Position numbers and translations under genes: made by a program
Assembly (NCBI RefSeq): GCF_038958875.1
Contig: NZ_CP152407.1
Location: forward strand, 7,501-71,500
Origin: Acidovorax sp. FHTAMBA
Lineage (GTDB): Bacteria; Pseudomonadota; Gammaproteobacteria; Burkholderiales; Burkholderiaceae_C
Length of the DNA stretch: 64,000 bases
Direction: 5' to 3'
The notes under the pieces: model-generated
Seen by the model: only the letters and a program-made list of their open reading frames with translations
The model's database searches: none
Told to the model about the DNA's origin: nothing
Shown here: piece by piece, positions 53,966 to 62,803 of the stretch
How the letters are laid out: every line of letters begins with the position of its first letter
Numbering within the stretch: position 1 is the first letter of the stretch

Positions 53966-56900
53966 TCAGGCCACCTTGCGCGTTGCGGTGGCGCCGCTGC
54001 GCCACTGGGCCATCAGGCCGTCCCACTTGGGGCGTGCCGCTTTCAGGTGGCGCTCCTTCACGTGGCCATAGCCCCGGATTTCTTCGGGGATGCGGGCAAT
54101 CTCTGCCGCAAGCGCCAGGTTGTCGGCATTCAGGCGGGCCAGCAGCTCATCGATGCAGGCGCGGTATTCCACGATCAGCGCGCGCTCCATGCGGCGCTCC
54201 TCGGTCTTGCCGAACACATCGAGCGCCGTGCCGCGCAGGCCTTTCATCTTCGCCAGCAGGCCGAAGGCGCTGCGCATCCACGGGCCAAACGGCTGCTTGA
54301 CCAGCTCGCCCTTGTCGTTCTTCCTGGCCGTCAGGGGCGGCGCCAGGTGGTGCACCAGCTTGTAGTCGCCTTCGAACATGTTCGCGATCTTGTCCGTGAA
54401 GGCCTGGTCGATGTGCAGTCGCGCCACTTCGTACTCGTCCTTGTAGGCCATGAGCTTGAACAGGTAGCGGGCCACGGCCTCGGACAACTTTGTGCTGGTG
54501 CCCAACTTGGCTTCTGCCGCCTTCACCTTCTCGACAAAGGCCTGGTAGTCGGCGGCGTAGGCGGCGTTCTGGTAGCCGGTCAAAAACTCCACGCGCTTGG
54601 CGACCATCTCCGACAGCGACGGCTTCTTCACGAACTGGATCACCTGCGCCGCAGCAAACAGCGCCTGCACCGACGCCAGATCATGCGCGCAGCGGCGGCC
54701 CCATTCGAAGGCGGCCTTGTTGTTGTCCACCTGCACGCCGTTCAATTCCATGGCGCGCATCAGCGATGGGAGCGTGAGCGGCACGCGGCCCTTTTGCCAG
54801 GCGTAGCCCAGCATCAGCGGGTTGGTGTAGATGCTGTCGCCCAGCAGCTGCGTGGCCACCTGCTCGGCGTCAAAGCTGCCCACCCCACCCGCACCCACGG
54901 CAGCGGCAATGGCGGTGTCGCAATTGGCGCCGGGGAACTGCCAGTCCGGGTTGGTCACGAACGCCGCGGTGGGCGTGCTGTGGGTGTTCAGCGCCACAAA
55001 GGTGCGGCCCGGCTGCATCACAGCCAGCGTGTACTTGTGCGCCGCCACGATGGAATCACACCCGATCACCAGGTCCGCCTTGGCGGTATCGACCTTGGTG
55101 GTGTAGATGGCTTCGGGGCGGTTGGCGATCTGGATGTGGCTCCAGGTGGCGCCGCCCTTTTGCGCCAGGCCACCGGCGTCCTGCGTGATGACGCCCTTGC
55201 CATCCAGGTGCGCCGCCATGCCCAGCAGCGAGCCGATGGTGATCACGCCCGTGCCGCCCACGCCACCCACCACGATGCCCCAGGCGCTTTCGGCCACGGG
55301 CAGCACGGGTTCAGGAATGGAGGGCAGCGCCGACAGGTCGCCCTTCTTTTCCTTTTTGGGCTTCTTGAGCTTGCCGCCCTCCACCGTCACGAAGCTCGGG
55401 CAGAAGCCGTTCACGCACGAGTAGTCCTTGTTGCAGGTGCTCTGGTTGATGCGGCGCTTGCGGCCGAATTCGGTCTCCACGGGCTCGACGGAGAGGCAGT
55501 TGGACTTGGTCGAGCAGTCGCCACAGCCCTCGCACACCAGCTCGTTGATGACCACGGTCTTGTCGGGCGTGGCCAGCGTGCCACGCTTGCGGCGGCGGCG
55601 CTTTTCGGTGGCGCAGGTCTGGTCGTAAATGATGACCGTGCAGCCCTTGATCTCGCGGAACTGGCGCTGCAGCGTGTCGAGCTCGTCGCGGTGGTGCACC
55701 GTCACGCCCTCGGCCAGCGCCACGCCGTCGTACTTGTGCGGCTCGTCGGTCACGATGATCAGCTTGACCACGCCCTCGGCCTTGAGGCTGTTCATGATCT
55801 GCAGCACCGAGTGGCCTTCGGGACGCTCGCCGACCTGTTGGCCGCCGGTCATGGCCACCGCGTCGTTGTAAAGCACCTTGTAGGTGATGTTGGTGCCTGC
55901 AGCGATGCTTTGGCGAATGGCCAGGAGCCCACTGTGAAAGTACGTGCCGTCGCCCAGGTTGGCGAACACGTGCGCGTCGGTGGTGAACGGCGCCTGGCCC
56001 ACCCAGGTCACGCCCTCGCCGCCCATTTGCGTGAAGGTGCTGGTGTTGCGGTCGGGCATCCAGTTGGCCATGTAGTGGCAGCCAATGCCAGCCACGGCGC
56101 GCGAACCCTCGGGCACGCGGGTGCTGGTGTTGTGCGGGCAGCCGCTGCAGAACCACGGGGCACGCTCGCCGGTGTCCACCTTCAGCTCCGTCATGGCGCG
56201 TTCGCTGGCTTCGATGACGGCAATGCGCGAATCCATGCGCGCGATGATGTCGCTCGATACGCCCAGCTTCTTCAGGCGCTTGGCAATCGCCTTGGCGATG
56301 ATGGCGGGCGTCAGGTCGGCCTTGGCACGCAGCAGCCAGTTCTGACTGGGGTTGGGCATCGACCATTCGCCGCCGGTGGCATCGCCTTCGGGCTCGTCGA
56401 ACTTGCCCAGCACATTGGGGCGCACGTCGGCGCGCCAGTTGTACAGCTCTTCTTTCAGCTGGTATTCGATGACCTGACGCTTTTCCTCCACCACCAGGAT
56501 CTCTTGCAGCCCTTGCGCGAAGTCGCGCGTGATGGTGGCTTCGAGCGGCCACACCACGTTGACCTTGTGCACGCGGATGCCCAGCTGGCGGCAGGTGTCG
56601 TCGTCCAGGCCCAGGTCCACCAGCGCCTGGCGTGTGTCGTTGTAGGCCTTGCCGCTGGCAATGATGCCGAAGCGGTCGTTTTGGCCTTCGATGACGTTGT
56701 AGTTGAGCTTGTTGGCGCGGATGTACGCCAGGGCCGCGTACCACTTGTAGTCCATGAGGCGCGCTTCCTGCTCCAGCGGCGCATCGGGCCAGCGGATGTG
56801 CAGGCCGCCCGGCGGCATCGCGAAGTCTTCGGGCATCACAATCTTCACGCGGTCGGGGTCGATGTTGATGCTGCTGGAGGACTCCACCACCTCCTGGATG

Positions 56901-57535
56901 GTCTTCATGCCCGACCACACGCCCGAGAAGCGGCTCATGGCAAACGCGTGCAGGCCCATGTCCAGAATCTCCTGCACGCTGCTCGGGAAGAACACCGGCA
57001 GCCCGCAGGCCTTGAAGATGTGATCGCTCTGGTGCGCGGCGGTGGACGATTTGCTGATGTGGTCGTCACCCGCAATGGCAATCACGCCACCGTGCTTGGC
57101 GGTGCCCGCCATGTTGGCGTGCTTGAACACGTCCGAGCAGCGGTCCACGCCCGGGCCCTTGCCATACCAGATGCCAAAGACGCCGTCGAACTTCTTGCTT
57201 TGCGGGTACAGGTCCAGCTGCTGCGTGCCCCACACGGCCGTGGCGCCCAGTTCCTCGTTCACGCCGGGCTGGAAGACGATGTTGTTGGCGGCCAGGTGCT
57301 TCTTGGCGGCCCACAGCGCCTGGTCATACGTGCCCAGCGGAGAGCCCCGGTAGCCGCTGATGAAGCCGGCGGTGTTCAGGCCCACCATGGCATCGCGCTG
57401 GCGCTGCAGCATGGGCAGGCGGACCAGGGCCTGCACCCCGCTCATGAACGCCCGGCCGTGGTCCAGCGCGTATTTGTCGTCGAGCGTGACGGTCTCGAGG
57501 GCCTTGCGAATGTGTTCCGGCAATGGGGCGTTCAT
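53966..57535 (-). CDS. Indolepyruvate ferredoxin oxidoreductase family protein, single-chain
   Basis: This 1189-residue cytoplasmic enzyme fuses all parts needed to oxidise aryl- or branched-chain 2-oxo acids to acyl-CoA. The thiamine diphosphate domain is seen in CSGCPHNTSTRVPEGSRAVA and ANLGDGTYFHSGLLAIRQ. Iron-sulfur cysteines follow near residues 640-690 (CEGCGDCSTKSNCLSVEP and NKDYSCVNGFCPSF). The gamma-type domain starts at VVGGVGGTGVITIGSLLGMA. ATG at 57535 is preceded by GGAG at 8 bases. A divergent Lrp-type regulator 190 bases away probably controls it in response to an amino acid. Confidence 0.92.
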   Translation of the reverse strand: MNAPLPEHIRKALETVTLDDKYALDHGRAFMSGVQALVRLPMLQRQRDAMVGLNTAGFISGYRGSPLGTYDQALWAAKKHLAANNIVFQPGVNEELGATAVWGTQQLDLYPQSKKFDGVFGIWYGKGPGVDRCSDVFKHANMAGTAKHGGVIAIAGDDHISKSSTAAHQSDHIFKACGLPVFFPSSVQEILDMGLHAFAMSRFSGVWSGMKTIQEVVESSSSINIDPDRVKIVMPEDFAMPPGGLHIRWPDAPLEQEARLMDYKWYAALAYIRANKLNYNVIEGQNDRFGIIASGKAYNDTRQALVDLGLDDDTCRQLGIRVHKVNVVWPLEATITRDFAQGLQEILVVEEKRQVIEYQLKEELYNWRADVRPNVLGKFDEPEGDATGGEWSMPNPSQNWLLRAKADLTPAIIAKAIAKRLKKLGVSSDIIARMDSRIAVIEASERAMTELKVDTGERAPWFCSGCPHNTSTRVPEGSRAVAGIGCHYMANWMPDRNTSTFTQMGGEGVTWVGQAPFTTDAHVFANLGDGTYFHSGLLAIRQSIAAGTNITYKVLYNDAVAMTGGQQVGERPEGHSVLQIMNSLKAEGVVKLIIVTDEPHKYDGVALAEGVTVHHRDELDTLQRQFREIKGCTVIIYDQTCATEKRRRRKRGTLATPDKTVVINELVCEGCGDCSTKSNCLSVEPVETEFGRKRRINQSTCNKDYSCVNGFCPSFVTVEGGKLKKPKKEKKGDLSALPSIPEPVLPVAESAWGIVVGGVGGTGVITIGSLLGMAAHLDGKGVITQDAGGLAQKGGATWSHIQIANRPEAIYTTKVDTAKADLVIGCDSIVAAHKYTLAVMQPGRTFVALNTHSTPTAAFVTNPDWQFPGANCDTAIAAAVGAGGVGSFDAEQVATQLLGDSIYTNPLMLGYAWQKGRVPLTLPSLMRAMELNGVQVDNNKAAFEWGRRCAHDLASVQALFAAAQVIQFVKKPSLSEMVAKRVEFLTGYQNAAYAADYQAFVEKVKAAEAKLGTSTKLSEAVARYLFKLMAYKDEYEVARLHIDQAFTDKIANMFEGDYKLVHHLAPPLTARKNDKGELVKQPFGPWMRSAFGLLAKMKGLRGTALDVFGKTEERRMERALIVEYRACIDELLARLNADNLALAAEIARIPEEIRGYGHVKERHLKAARPKWDGLMAQWRSGATATRKVA

Positions 57536-57696
57536 GGCTATGTCTCCAATGGCTTTTTTTGGGGGATGTGCGCCTTGTGGGCGCACCTGGGCAGCGCAAC
57601 ACGGCCCGTTTAGGGCTGCCGCACTAGTGTGCAGAGAAGTGTATGTCTGCGTCGCTGATATGTCTTTGCGTTCTGTGCCGTGTTTAGGCTATTCTG

Positions 57697-57711
57697 AGAA
57701 AGGATCTTTCT
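57697..57711. promoter_or_regulatory. Inverted repeat upstream of the Lrp-type gene
   Basis: AGAAAG-GAT-CTTTCT is a 6-bp inverted repeat with a 3-base centre, located 15-29 bases before the GTG start. Its position between the divergent oxidoreductase and regulator genes makes it a candidate operator. It is not a close match to the E. coli Lrp consensus. Confidence 0.35.
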
Positions 57712-57726
57712 TCTGGCAGCCATTTT

Positions 57727-58212
57727 GTGAACACTCTCGACAAATTCGACATCGCCATCCTCAACGAGCTGCAGGCTGACGCGCGTCTGACGAATGCCGA
57801 GCTGGCCCAGCGTGTGGGCCTCTCGGCCGCGCCCTGCTGGCGCCGTGTGCGGGCGCTGGAGGAGCAGGGTTTCATCAAGGGCTACCGCGCCGAGATCGAC
57901 CGGCACAAGATTGGCCTGGGGGTGCTGGCCTTTGTGCGGCTGGATGCCGACCGCAGCACCGGCAACCTCACGCGCAAGATGGAAGAAGCCATCCGCCAGA
58001 TCCCGGAGGTGGTGTCGTGCCACTACATCAGCGGCACCGGTACCTTCGAGCTGCAGGTGGTGGCGCGCGATCTGGACAGCTTCTCCCAGTTCGCACGCGA
58101 TGTGCTGCTGAACCTGCCGAACGTGAAAGACATGCACACCAGTTTCTCGCTGGGCGAGGTCAAGGCCAGCAGCGCCTTGCCCCTCACGCACCTGGCCAGA
58201 CCACGATCCTGA
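57727..58212 (+). CDS. Lrp/AsnC family transcriptional regulator
   Basis: This 161-residue regulator starts with GTG at 57727. The helix-turn-helix is in LDKFDIAILNELQADARLTN and AELAQRVGLSAAPCWRRVRA, and the ligand-binding RAM domain follows with IPEVVSCHYISGTGTFELQV. It is divergent from the indolepyruvate oxidoreductase gene, a common arrangement in which an aromatic or branched-chain amino acid is sensed. The two-hairpin repeat begins just after the stop. Confidence 0.93.
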   Translation: MNTLDKFDIAILNELQADARLTNAELAQRVGLSAAPCWRRVRALEEQGFIKGYRAEIDRHKIGLGVLAFVRLDADRSTGNLTRKMEEAIRQIPEVVSCHYISGTGTFELQVVARDLDSFSQFARDVLLNLPNVKDMHTSFSLGEVKASSALPLTHLARPRS

Positions 58213-58213
58213 T

Positions 58214-58273
58214 TGCTATTTATTTTGTAGCTGTTGGCGCTTTCTGAATAAGCGCCAGAACCTGTTTTGACCA
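58214..58273 (-). repeat. Two-hairpin repeat, copy 16
   Basis: GCTATTTATTTTGTAGC is followed by TGTTGGCGCTTTCTGAAT and AAGCGCCAGAACC, then TTTTGA. The stem GGCGCTT/AAGCGCC is intact. It starts one base after the Lrp gene stop. It closely resembles the copy inside the cnoX gene. Confidence 0.9.
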
Positions 58274-58366
58274 TGTTTCTCGATGGGCAAACCATGCCCA
58301 TGACCCGGTCCGGGTCGCCCCCGGCGCGGCTGCGCTGCACGGCAAGCCGTCGCACAATCGGCGGAC

Positions 58367-60106
58367 ATGCCCCCATTGCCGTCCCACGAAAGCACGCGCA
58401 GCGTTGCACCTCCGCCTTCGCCTGACCACCCGGCGCAGGACCCGGCCGCAGACCGCGCCGCCCCCTCCCAGGGCAACGACGCCACGGTGAGCGCACAGCT
58501 GGAAGAAGGCGCGCCCGCAGCCACCGCCACCACCCCCGCTTCCGCCTCGCTCTCGCCGCTCGCCCCCCTGTCCGTCCCCGTGTTCCGCATGCTGTGGCTC
58601 ACCTGGGTGGCGGCCAACACCTGCATGTGGATGAACGACGTGGCGGCCGCCTGGCTCATGACCACGCTGACCACCTCGCCCATCCTGGTGGCGCTGGTGC
58701 AGTCGGCGTCCACGCTGCCGGTGTTCCTGCTCGGCCTGCCCAGCGGGGCGCTGGCCGACATCCTGGACCGGCGGCGCTACTTCATCGCCACGCAGTTCTG
58801 GGTGGCGGCCGTGGCGGTGGTGCTGTCGATTGCCATCGTGTCGGGCGGCATGACGGCCCCGCTGCTGCTGGCGCTCACCTTTGCCAACGGCATTGGCCTG
58901 GCCATGCGCTGGCCGGTGTTTGCGGCCATCGTCCCGGAGCTGGTGAGCCGCCCGCAGCTGCCCGCCGCGCTGGCGCTCAACGGCGTTGCCATGAACGCCT
59001 CGCGCATCATCGGCCCCTTGCTGGCGGGCGCCATCATCGCCAGCGCGGGCAGTGCCTGGGTGTTTGTGCTCAACGCGGTGCTGTCCGTCATTTCCGCCTT
59101 CACCATCATGCGCTGGAAGCGCGTGCACACGCCCAGCCCGCTGGGCCGCGAGCGCCTGACCAGCGCCATGCGCGTGGGCCTGCAGTTTGTGCGCCAGTCG
59201 CCGCCCATGCGGGCGGTGCTGTGGCGCATCTCCATCTTCTTTCTGCATGCCACCGCGCTGCTGGCGCTGCTGCCGCTGCTGGCCAAGGGCCTGGACGGCG
59301 GCGATGCCGGCACCTTCACGCTGCTGCTGGCCAGCATGGGGGCGGGCGCCATCACGGCCGCCATGTTCCTGCCGCGCCTGCGCCAGGCCATGGCGCGCGA
59401 TGCGCTGGTGATGCGCGGCACCATGCTGCAGGCACTGGCCACCGCGGCGATGGCCGTGGCGCCCAACGTGGTCGTGGCGGTGCCCGCGATGTTCGTGGCG
59501 GGCATGGCGTGGATCACCACGGCCAACTCGCTCTCGGTGTCGGCCCAGCTCGCGCTGCCCAACTGGGTGCGGGCGCGCGGCATGTCGATCTACCAGATGG
59601 CCATCATGGGCTCCACCGCCCTGGGCGCCGCCGTGTGGGGCCAGGTGGCCACGGTCAGCGATGTGCACCTGAGCGTGGGCATCGCTGCCGCCACGGGCGT
59701 GGTGGCGATGGCGCTGGTGCAGCGCCTGGTGGCCGACCGCAGCATGGAAGAAGACCTGAGCCCTTCGCGCGCCTTCAAGGCGCCCGTGGCCGAGGTGCCA
59801 CCGGGCGCGGGCCACCTGGTGGTCACCATCGAGTACTTCATCGACCCCGCCCGCGCCGACGAATTTCGCGCCGTGATGCAGGAAAGCCGCCGCAGCCGCC
59901 TGCGCCAGGGTGCCCTGGGCTGGCAGCTGCTGCACGACATCAGCCAGCCCGCGCGCTATGTGGAGCGCATCGAGGACGAGTCGTGGACCGAACACCTGCG
60001 CCGCTTTGACCGCGTGACCGCCTCCGACGTGGCGCTGCGCGACCGCAAGCTGGCCTTCCACGTAGGCGATGCGCCGCCGCGGGTGACGCGGTGGGCGGTG
60101 GAGTAG
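58367..60106 (+). CDS. MFS exporter (EntS-like) with C-terminal ABM-like domain
   Basis: This 579-residue protein has a Pro/Ala-rich N-terminal tail of about 65 residues, then twelve predicted membrane segments: VPVFRMLWLTWVAANTCMWM, LPSGALADILDRRRYFIATQ and ANGIGLAMRWPVFAAIVPEL fit the MFS_3/EntS group. From about residue 480 a soluble domain follows: GHLVVTIEYFIDPARADEFR, then GALGWQLLHDISQPARYVER and ESWTEHLRRFDRVTASD, which looks like a dimeric alpha/beta-barrel (antibiotic biosynthesis monooxygenase fold). The substrate is unknown. ATG at 58367. Confidence 0.85.
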   Translation: MPPLPSHESTRSVAPPPSPDHPAQDPAADRAAPSQGNDATVSAQLEEGAPAATATTPASASLSPLAPLSVPVFRMLWLTWVAANTCMWMNDVAAAWLMTTLTTSPILVALVQSASTLPVFLLGLPSGALADILDRRRYFIATQFWVAAVAVVLSIAIVSGGMTAPLLLALTFANGIGLAMRWPVFAAIVPELVSRPQLPAALALNGVAMNASRIIGPLLAGAIIASAGSAWVFVLNAVLSVISAFTIMRWKRVHTPSPLGRERLTSAMRVGLQFVRQSPPMRAVLWRISIFFLHATALLALLPLLAKGLDGGDAGTFTLLLASMGAGAITAAMFLPRLRQAMARDALVMRGTMLQALATAAMAVAPNVVVAVPAMFVAGMAWITTANSLSVSAQLALPNWVRARGMSIYQMAIMGSTALGAAVWGQVATVSDVHLSVGIAAATGVVAMALVQRLVADRSMEEDLSPSRAFKAPVAEVPPGAGHLVVTIEYFIDPARADEFRAVMQESRRSRLRQGALGWQLLHDISQPARYVERIEDESWTEHLRRFDRVTASDVALRDRKLAFHVGDAPPRVTRWAVE

Positions 60107-60198
60107 GCGCCTGCGTGCGCGGGGCCTTCCCCGGCTTCGCCTACCATGGCGGCCTTCCCAGCCTGACCGCGCGCCCCTGGCGGGGCCGCTTCTTTCGC

Positions 60199-60642
60199 AT
60201 GCCGAGCTATTTGCGTTCTGTCCTCTGGACACTGGCCCTTGGGGCCCCTGCCATCCACGCTGCAACCGCCGACCCCGCCCTGCTCGGCTGCTGGCGCGCC
60301 GCCAAAATTGTGTTGACCACGCCGGAGGGCGAAAAAGCCGAGGACACCTCGGGCCGCTGCACGCTGCGGTTTCAGGAAGACCAGTTCGAATCGATCTGCA
60401 AGACCACCAGTGGCACGGCAACCACCACCTACCGCTACCGCATTGCGCGCCCCCAGGTGTACGCGGCAACCATGGCGGCCAGCACGTTCAAAACGGAGAT
60501 GGTGGGCTCGACGCGTGAATACGAATACCGCATCGACGGCGACCAGCTGCGCACCGTGACGGTGCCCCCGTCCATGGCCTTCGCTGCCGCGGCGTCGGCG
60601 CCACGGGTAGAGACCGAAGCGGTCAGGGCGCCGTGCCCCTGA
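60199..60642 (+). CDS. Hypothetical secreted protein
   Basis: I do not recognise this 147-residue protein. It has a signal peptide with likely cleavage in APAIHAATA, then a domain of about 110 residues. Three cysteines in the mature part (LLGCWRAAK, SGRCTLRF and FESICKT) and one near the end (RAPCP) could form disulfides in the periplasm. ATG at 60199 was chosen because it gives the signal peptide directly; the frame is open 36 codons upstream. It follows the MFS gene by 92 bases and is convergent with the DUF2868 gene. Confidence 0.65.
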   Translation: MPSYLRSVLWTLALGAPAIHAATADPALLGCWRAAKIVLTTPEGEKAEDTSGRCTLRFQEDQFESICKTTSGTATTTYRYRIARPQVYAATMAASTFKTEMVGSTREYEYRIDGDQLRTVTVPPSMAFAAAASAPRVETEAVRAPCP

Positions 60643-60651
60643 GGGCAGCAT

Positions 60652-60708
60652 TTGCTATTAATTCAATAGCTGTCGGCGCAATACCATCAGTCGCTGGCGG
60701 CCTGTTTC
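60652..60708 (-). repeat. Two-hairpin repeat, copy 17 (convergent junction)
   Basis: Hairpin 2 is GCTATT-N5-AATAGC (6 bp). Hairpin 1 is degenerate and its middle is CAATACCATCA, the same as the copy at 7154. It lies between the stops of the small secreted gene and the DUF2868 gene. Confidence 0.75.
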
Positions 60709-60718
60709 ATCTTATTTT

Positions 60719-62737
60719 TTACGCCGACGTCGGGCGGTGCGCTGCGGCCCGGTCCGCAAAGCTGCGCTGCAGGATGCCCATCAGCATGGTGCGCAGCAGC
60801 GTCTGCACGGCCTCATCGCCCGGCGCGCCGTTTTTCAGCGCGCTGGCCAGGGCAGCCCCGTGTGCAGCCACGGTGCCCGTCACCTCGGCGGCCCAGCGCG
60901 ATGCCAGCTGCATGGCTTCATCGGGCGGCACGCGCTGCTGGTGAGCGATGACGAGGTAGTGCGTACACGCCACCTCGGCGGCATGGTGCAGCAGGTCCTG
61001 CCGCCCTTCGTCTTTCTTTTGCAGCGCGCGCACCACCCACGCCGTGGTACCGCCCAGCAGCGCGCCCAGGGCGGTGCCTGCGCCCAGGGTGAGGCCGCCC
61101 GTGCCCACGTCGATCAGGGCACCGGCCTTGGCGCCGGCCGCAGCCCCTGCGGCGGCCCCGGCGGATGTGCCCACGGCCAGGGCCGTGCTGTCCGCGCGGC
61201 GCACCAGCGGCAGGCGCTGTGCCGGGTCGGCCGGGGGCGCCAGGCGCTGCAGGGGTGCTGCAGGCGCGCCATGCAGGGTGCGCAGCGTGGCTTCCAGCGT
61301 TTGCACGCGCTGTGCGTACTGCGCGGCGGCAGCTTCCGGCGCCAGGCTGTGCAGGGCGGCACAAGCCTGCAGGTGCTGCGCCAGTGCCTGCAGGGCCTGG
61401 CCAAAACGCTGCTCGTTGCGCTCGACCCAGGCGGCCCGCAGGCGGGCCAGGGCGTGGTGGTGGGCGGGCAGGGCCGCGTCCAGACTGTCGAACAGGGCGG
61501 GCTCCAGCACCCAGCTGGCGCCAAAGTCGTCCCACCGCAGTGCCAGGCGGGGGGCAGCCTGCCAGGCGGGGGGTGGTGGGCTGGCGGCCCAGGCCAGCAC
61601 GGCATCCACCGGCTGCGCCGGGTCTTCGGCAAACCCCAGCCGGTCGCCCTGCGGGGTTTGCAGGCCAGCGCCCAGCAGCACCTGCACTTCGCCCTGCGGG
61701 CCGTGCAGGCCGATCACCAGGTCGCCCGGCAGGCTGGCGCGCAGCGCATCGAAGGCGGGGCCCTGCGGGTCGATGTGGCCCTGCCACCGGTGTTCACGCC
61801 AGCGCGCCCAGGCCGCCAGCGCCAGGCGCGGCAGCACCACGGCCAGCAGCAGCAGGCCCACGTACATCCCCACCCAGCGGCTGCCACCCATGCCGCTTTC
61901 CCCCGCAAAGTTTTGCGTGGCGGCGATCTCCTGCAGCGTGAAGGGCGTCAGACCCGTCAGCAGGGTCAGCGGTGCAAACAGCACCGAGACAATGGCGTGC
62001 ACCTGGGCTGCGTCGAGAAAGGTGCTCTCCCAGCCGAACTGGTAGCGCACCACCAGCCCGCGCAGCAGCAGCGACAGCGCAATGCCTGCGCCCCAGGCGG
62101 CGGCGCACAGGTGCAGCACGCACGCTGTGCGCTGCTGCAGCAGGTCGCCCGCATGGGCCCACCAGCGCCGGTGGAAGTCGGCCGCGATGCGCGCCGAGAG
62201 CCCGCGCCCCCGTCCGGCCTGGCCGAAGAAGTCCCCCAAGGGGTGGCCGAGCGGGCGCAGCGCCTGTTGAAGCCACGCACCGGGCGGCGAAGAAACCGAT
62301 CTGCGCCCTGCGCGCCAGGCAATCAGCAGGTAGGCGGCAACGTTCCAGGCCAGCACGGTGAGCAGCGGCGGCGAGAGCAGGTCCACCCGGTGCGCGTTGC
62401 TGATGCGGTCTATCGCCAGGCCCAGCAGCAGCGCCGCCAGCGGCAGGCCGCGCGCCACCCAGGGTGCGAGCCCGCCACGTTCGCCATGGCCGGGCTGTGG
62501 GTTCAGTGCGGCAACGGTGCTGTCGCGGCCGCTGGCGTGCTGGGCGATGGTGGTGGCGCGATCGAGCATCACCTCGGCCACCCCCACGCGCGGCACACTG
62601 CGCGCCCGGGCGGCGGCCACGGCATGGCGCGTGGCCTCCTGCAGCTCCACCGCGCTGACCAGCGTGTGCCCCGCGTCTGCGTGCTCGATGGCCTGCGCGA
62701 GCAGCACGGTGCGCAGCTGGGGCTCGGTCACGCGCAT
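60719..62737 (-). CDS. DUF2868 family membrane protein
   Basis: This 672-residue protein fits DUF2868, an uncharacterised proteobacterial membrane family. The N-terminal 90 residues are soluble; membrane segments follow (GLPLAALLLGLAIDRI, LLTVLAWNVAAYLLIAWRA, and others to about residue 320). After a soluble middle part, residues about 515-565 are an Ala/Gly-rich run (AVGTSAGAAAGAAAGAKAGA, then TGGLTLGAGTALGALLGGTT) like the C-terminus of DUF3482 GTPases, which are often encoded next to DUF2868. No GTP-binding loop is present. It may be a fusion that lost the GTPase domain; this is inference. Confidence 0.75.
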   Translation of the reverse strand: MRVTEPQLRTVLLAQAIEHADAGHTLVSAVELQEATRHAVAAARARSVPRVGVAEVMLDRATTIAQHASGRDSTVAALNPQPGHGERGGLAPWVARGLPLAALLLGLAIDRISNAHRVDLLSPPLLTVLAWNVAAYLLIAWRAGRRSVSSPPGAWLQQALRPLGHPLGDFFGQAGRGRGLSARIAADFHRRWWAHAGDLLQQRTACVLHLCAAAWGAGIALSLLLRGLVVRYQFGWESTFLDAAQVHAIVSVLFAPLTLLTGLTPFTLQEIAATQNFAGESGMGGSRWVGMYVGLLLLAVVLPRLALAAWARWREHRWQGHIDPQGPAFDALRASLPGDLVIGLHGPQGEVQVLLGAGLQTPQGDRLGFAEDPAQPVDAVLAWAASPPPPAWQAAPRLALRWDDFGASWVLEPALFDSLDAALPAHHHALARLRAAWVERNEQRFGQALQALAQHLQACAALHSLAPEAAAAQYAQRVQTLEATLRTLHGAPAAPLQRLAPPADPAQRLPLVRRADSTALAVGTSAGAAAGAAAGAKAGALIDVGTGGLTLGAGTALGALLGGTTAWVVRALQKKDEGRQDLLHHAAEVACTHYLVIAHQQRVPPDEAMQLASRWAAEVTGTVAAHGAALASALKNGAPGDEAVQTLLRTMLMGILQRSFADRAAAHRPTSA

Positions 62738-62746
62738 GAGTGCTCC

Positions 62747-62803
62747 TGTTTCAATAGCTATTGGCGCTTATTGGATAAGCGCCAGAGGCTGTTTTGACCA
62801 TTA
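62747..62803 (-). repeat. Two-hairpin repeat, copy 18
   Basis: AATAGCTATTGGCGCTTA, TTGGA, TAAGCGCCAGAGGC, then TGTTTTGACC. Hairpin 1 is TGGCGCTTA/TAAGCGCCA (9 bp), the longest in the window. It lies between the DUF2868 start and the mltA stop. Confidence 0.9.

Noticed and set aside
53930..57613. Long plus-strand open frame over the indolepyruvate oxidoreductase gene
   Set aside because: It is antisense to a gene with full domain structure, and its composition is that of a shadow frame.
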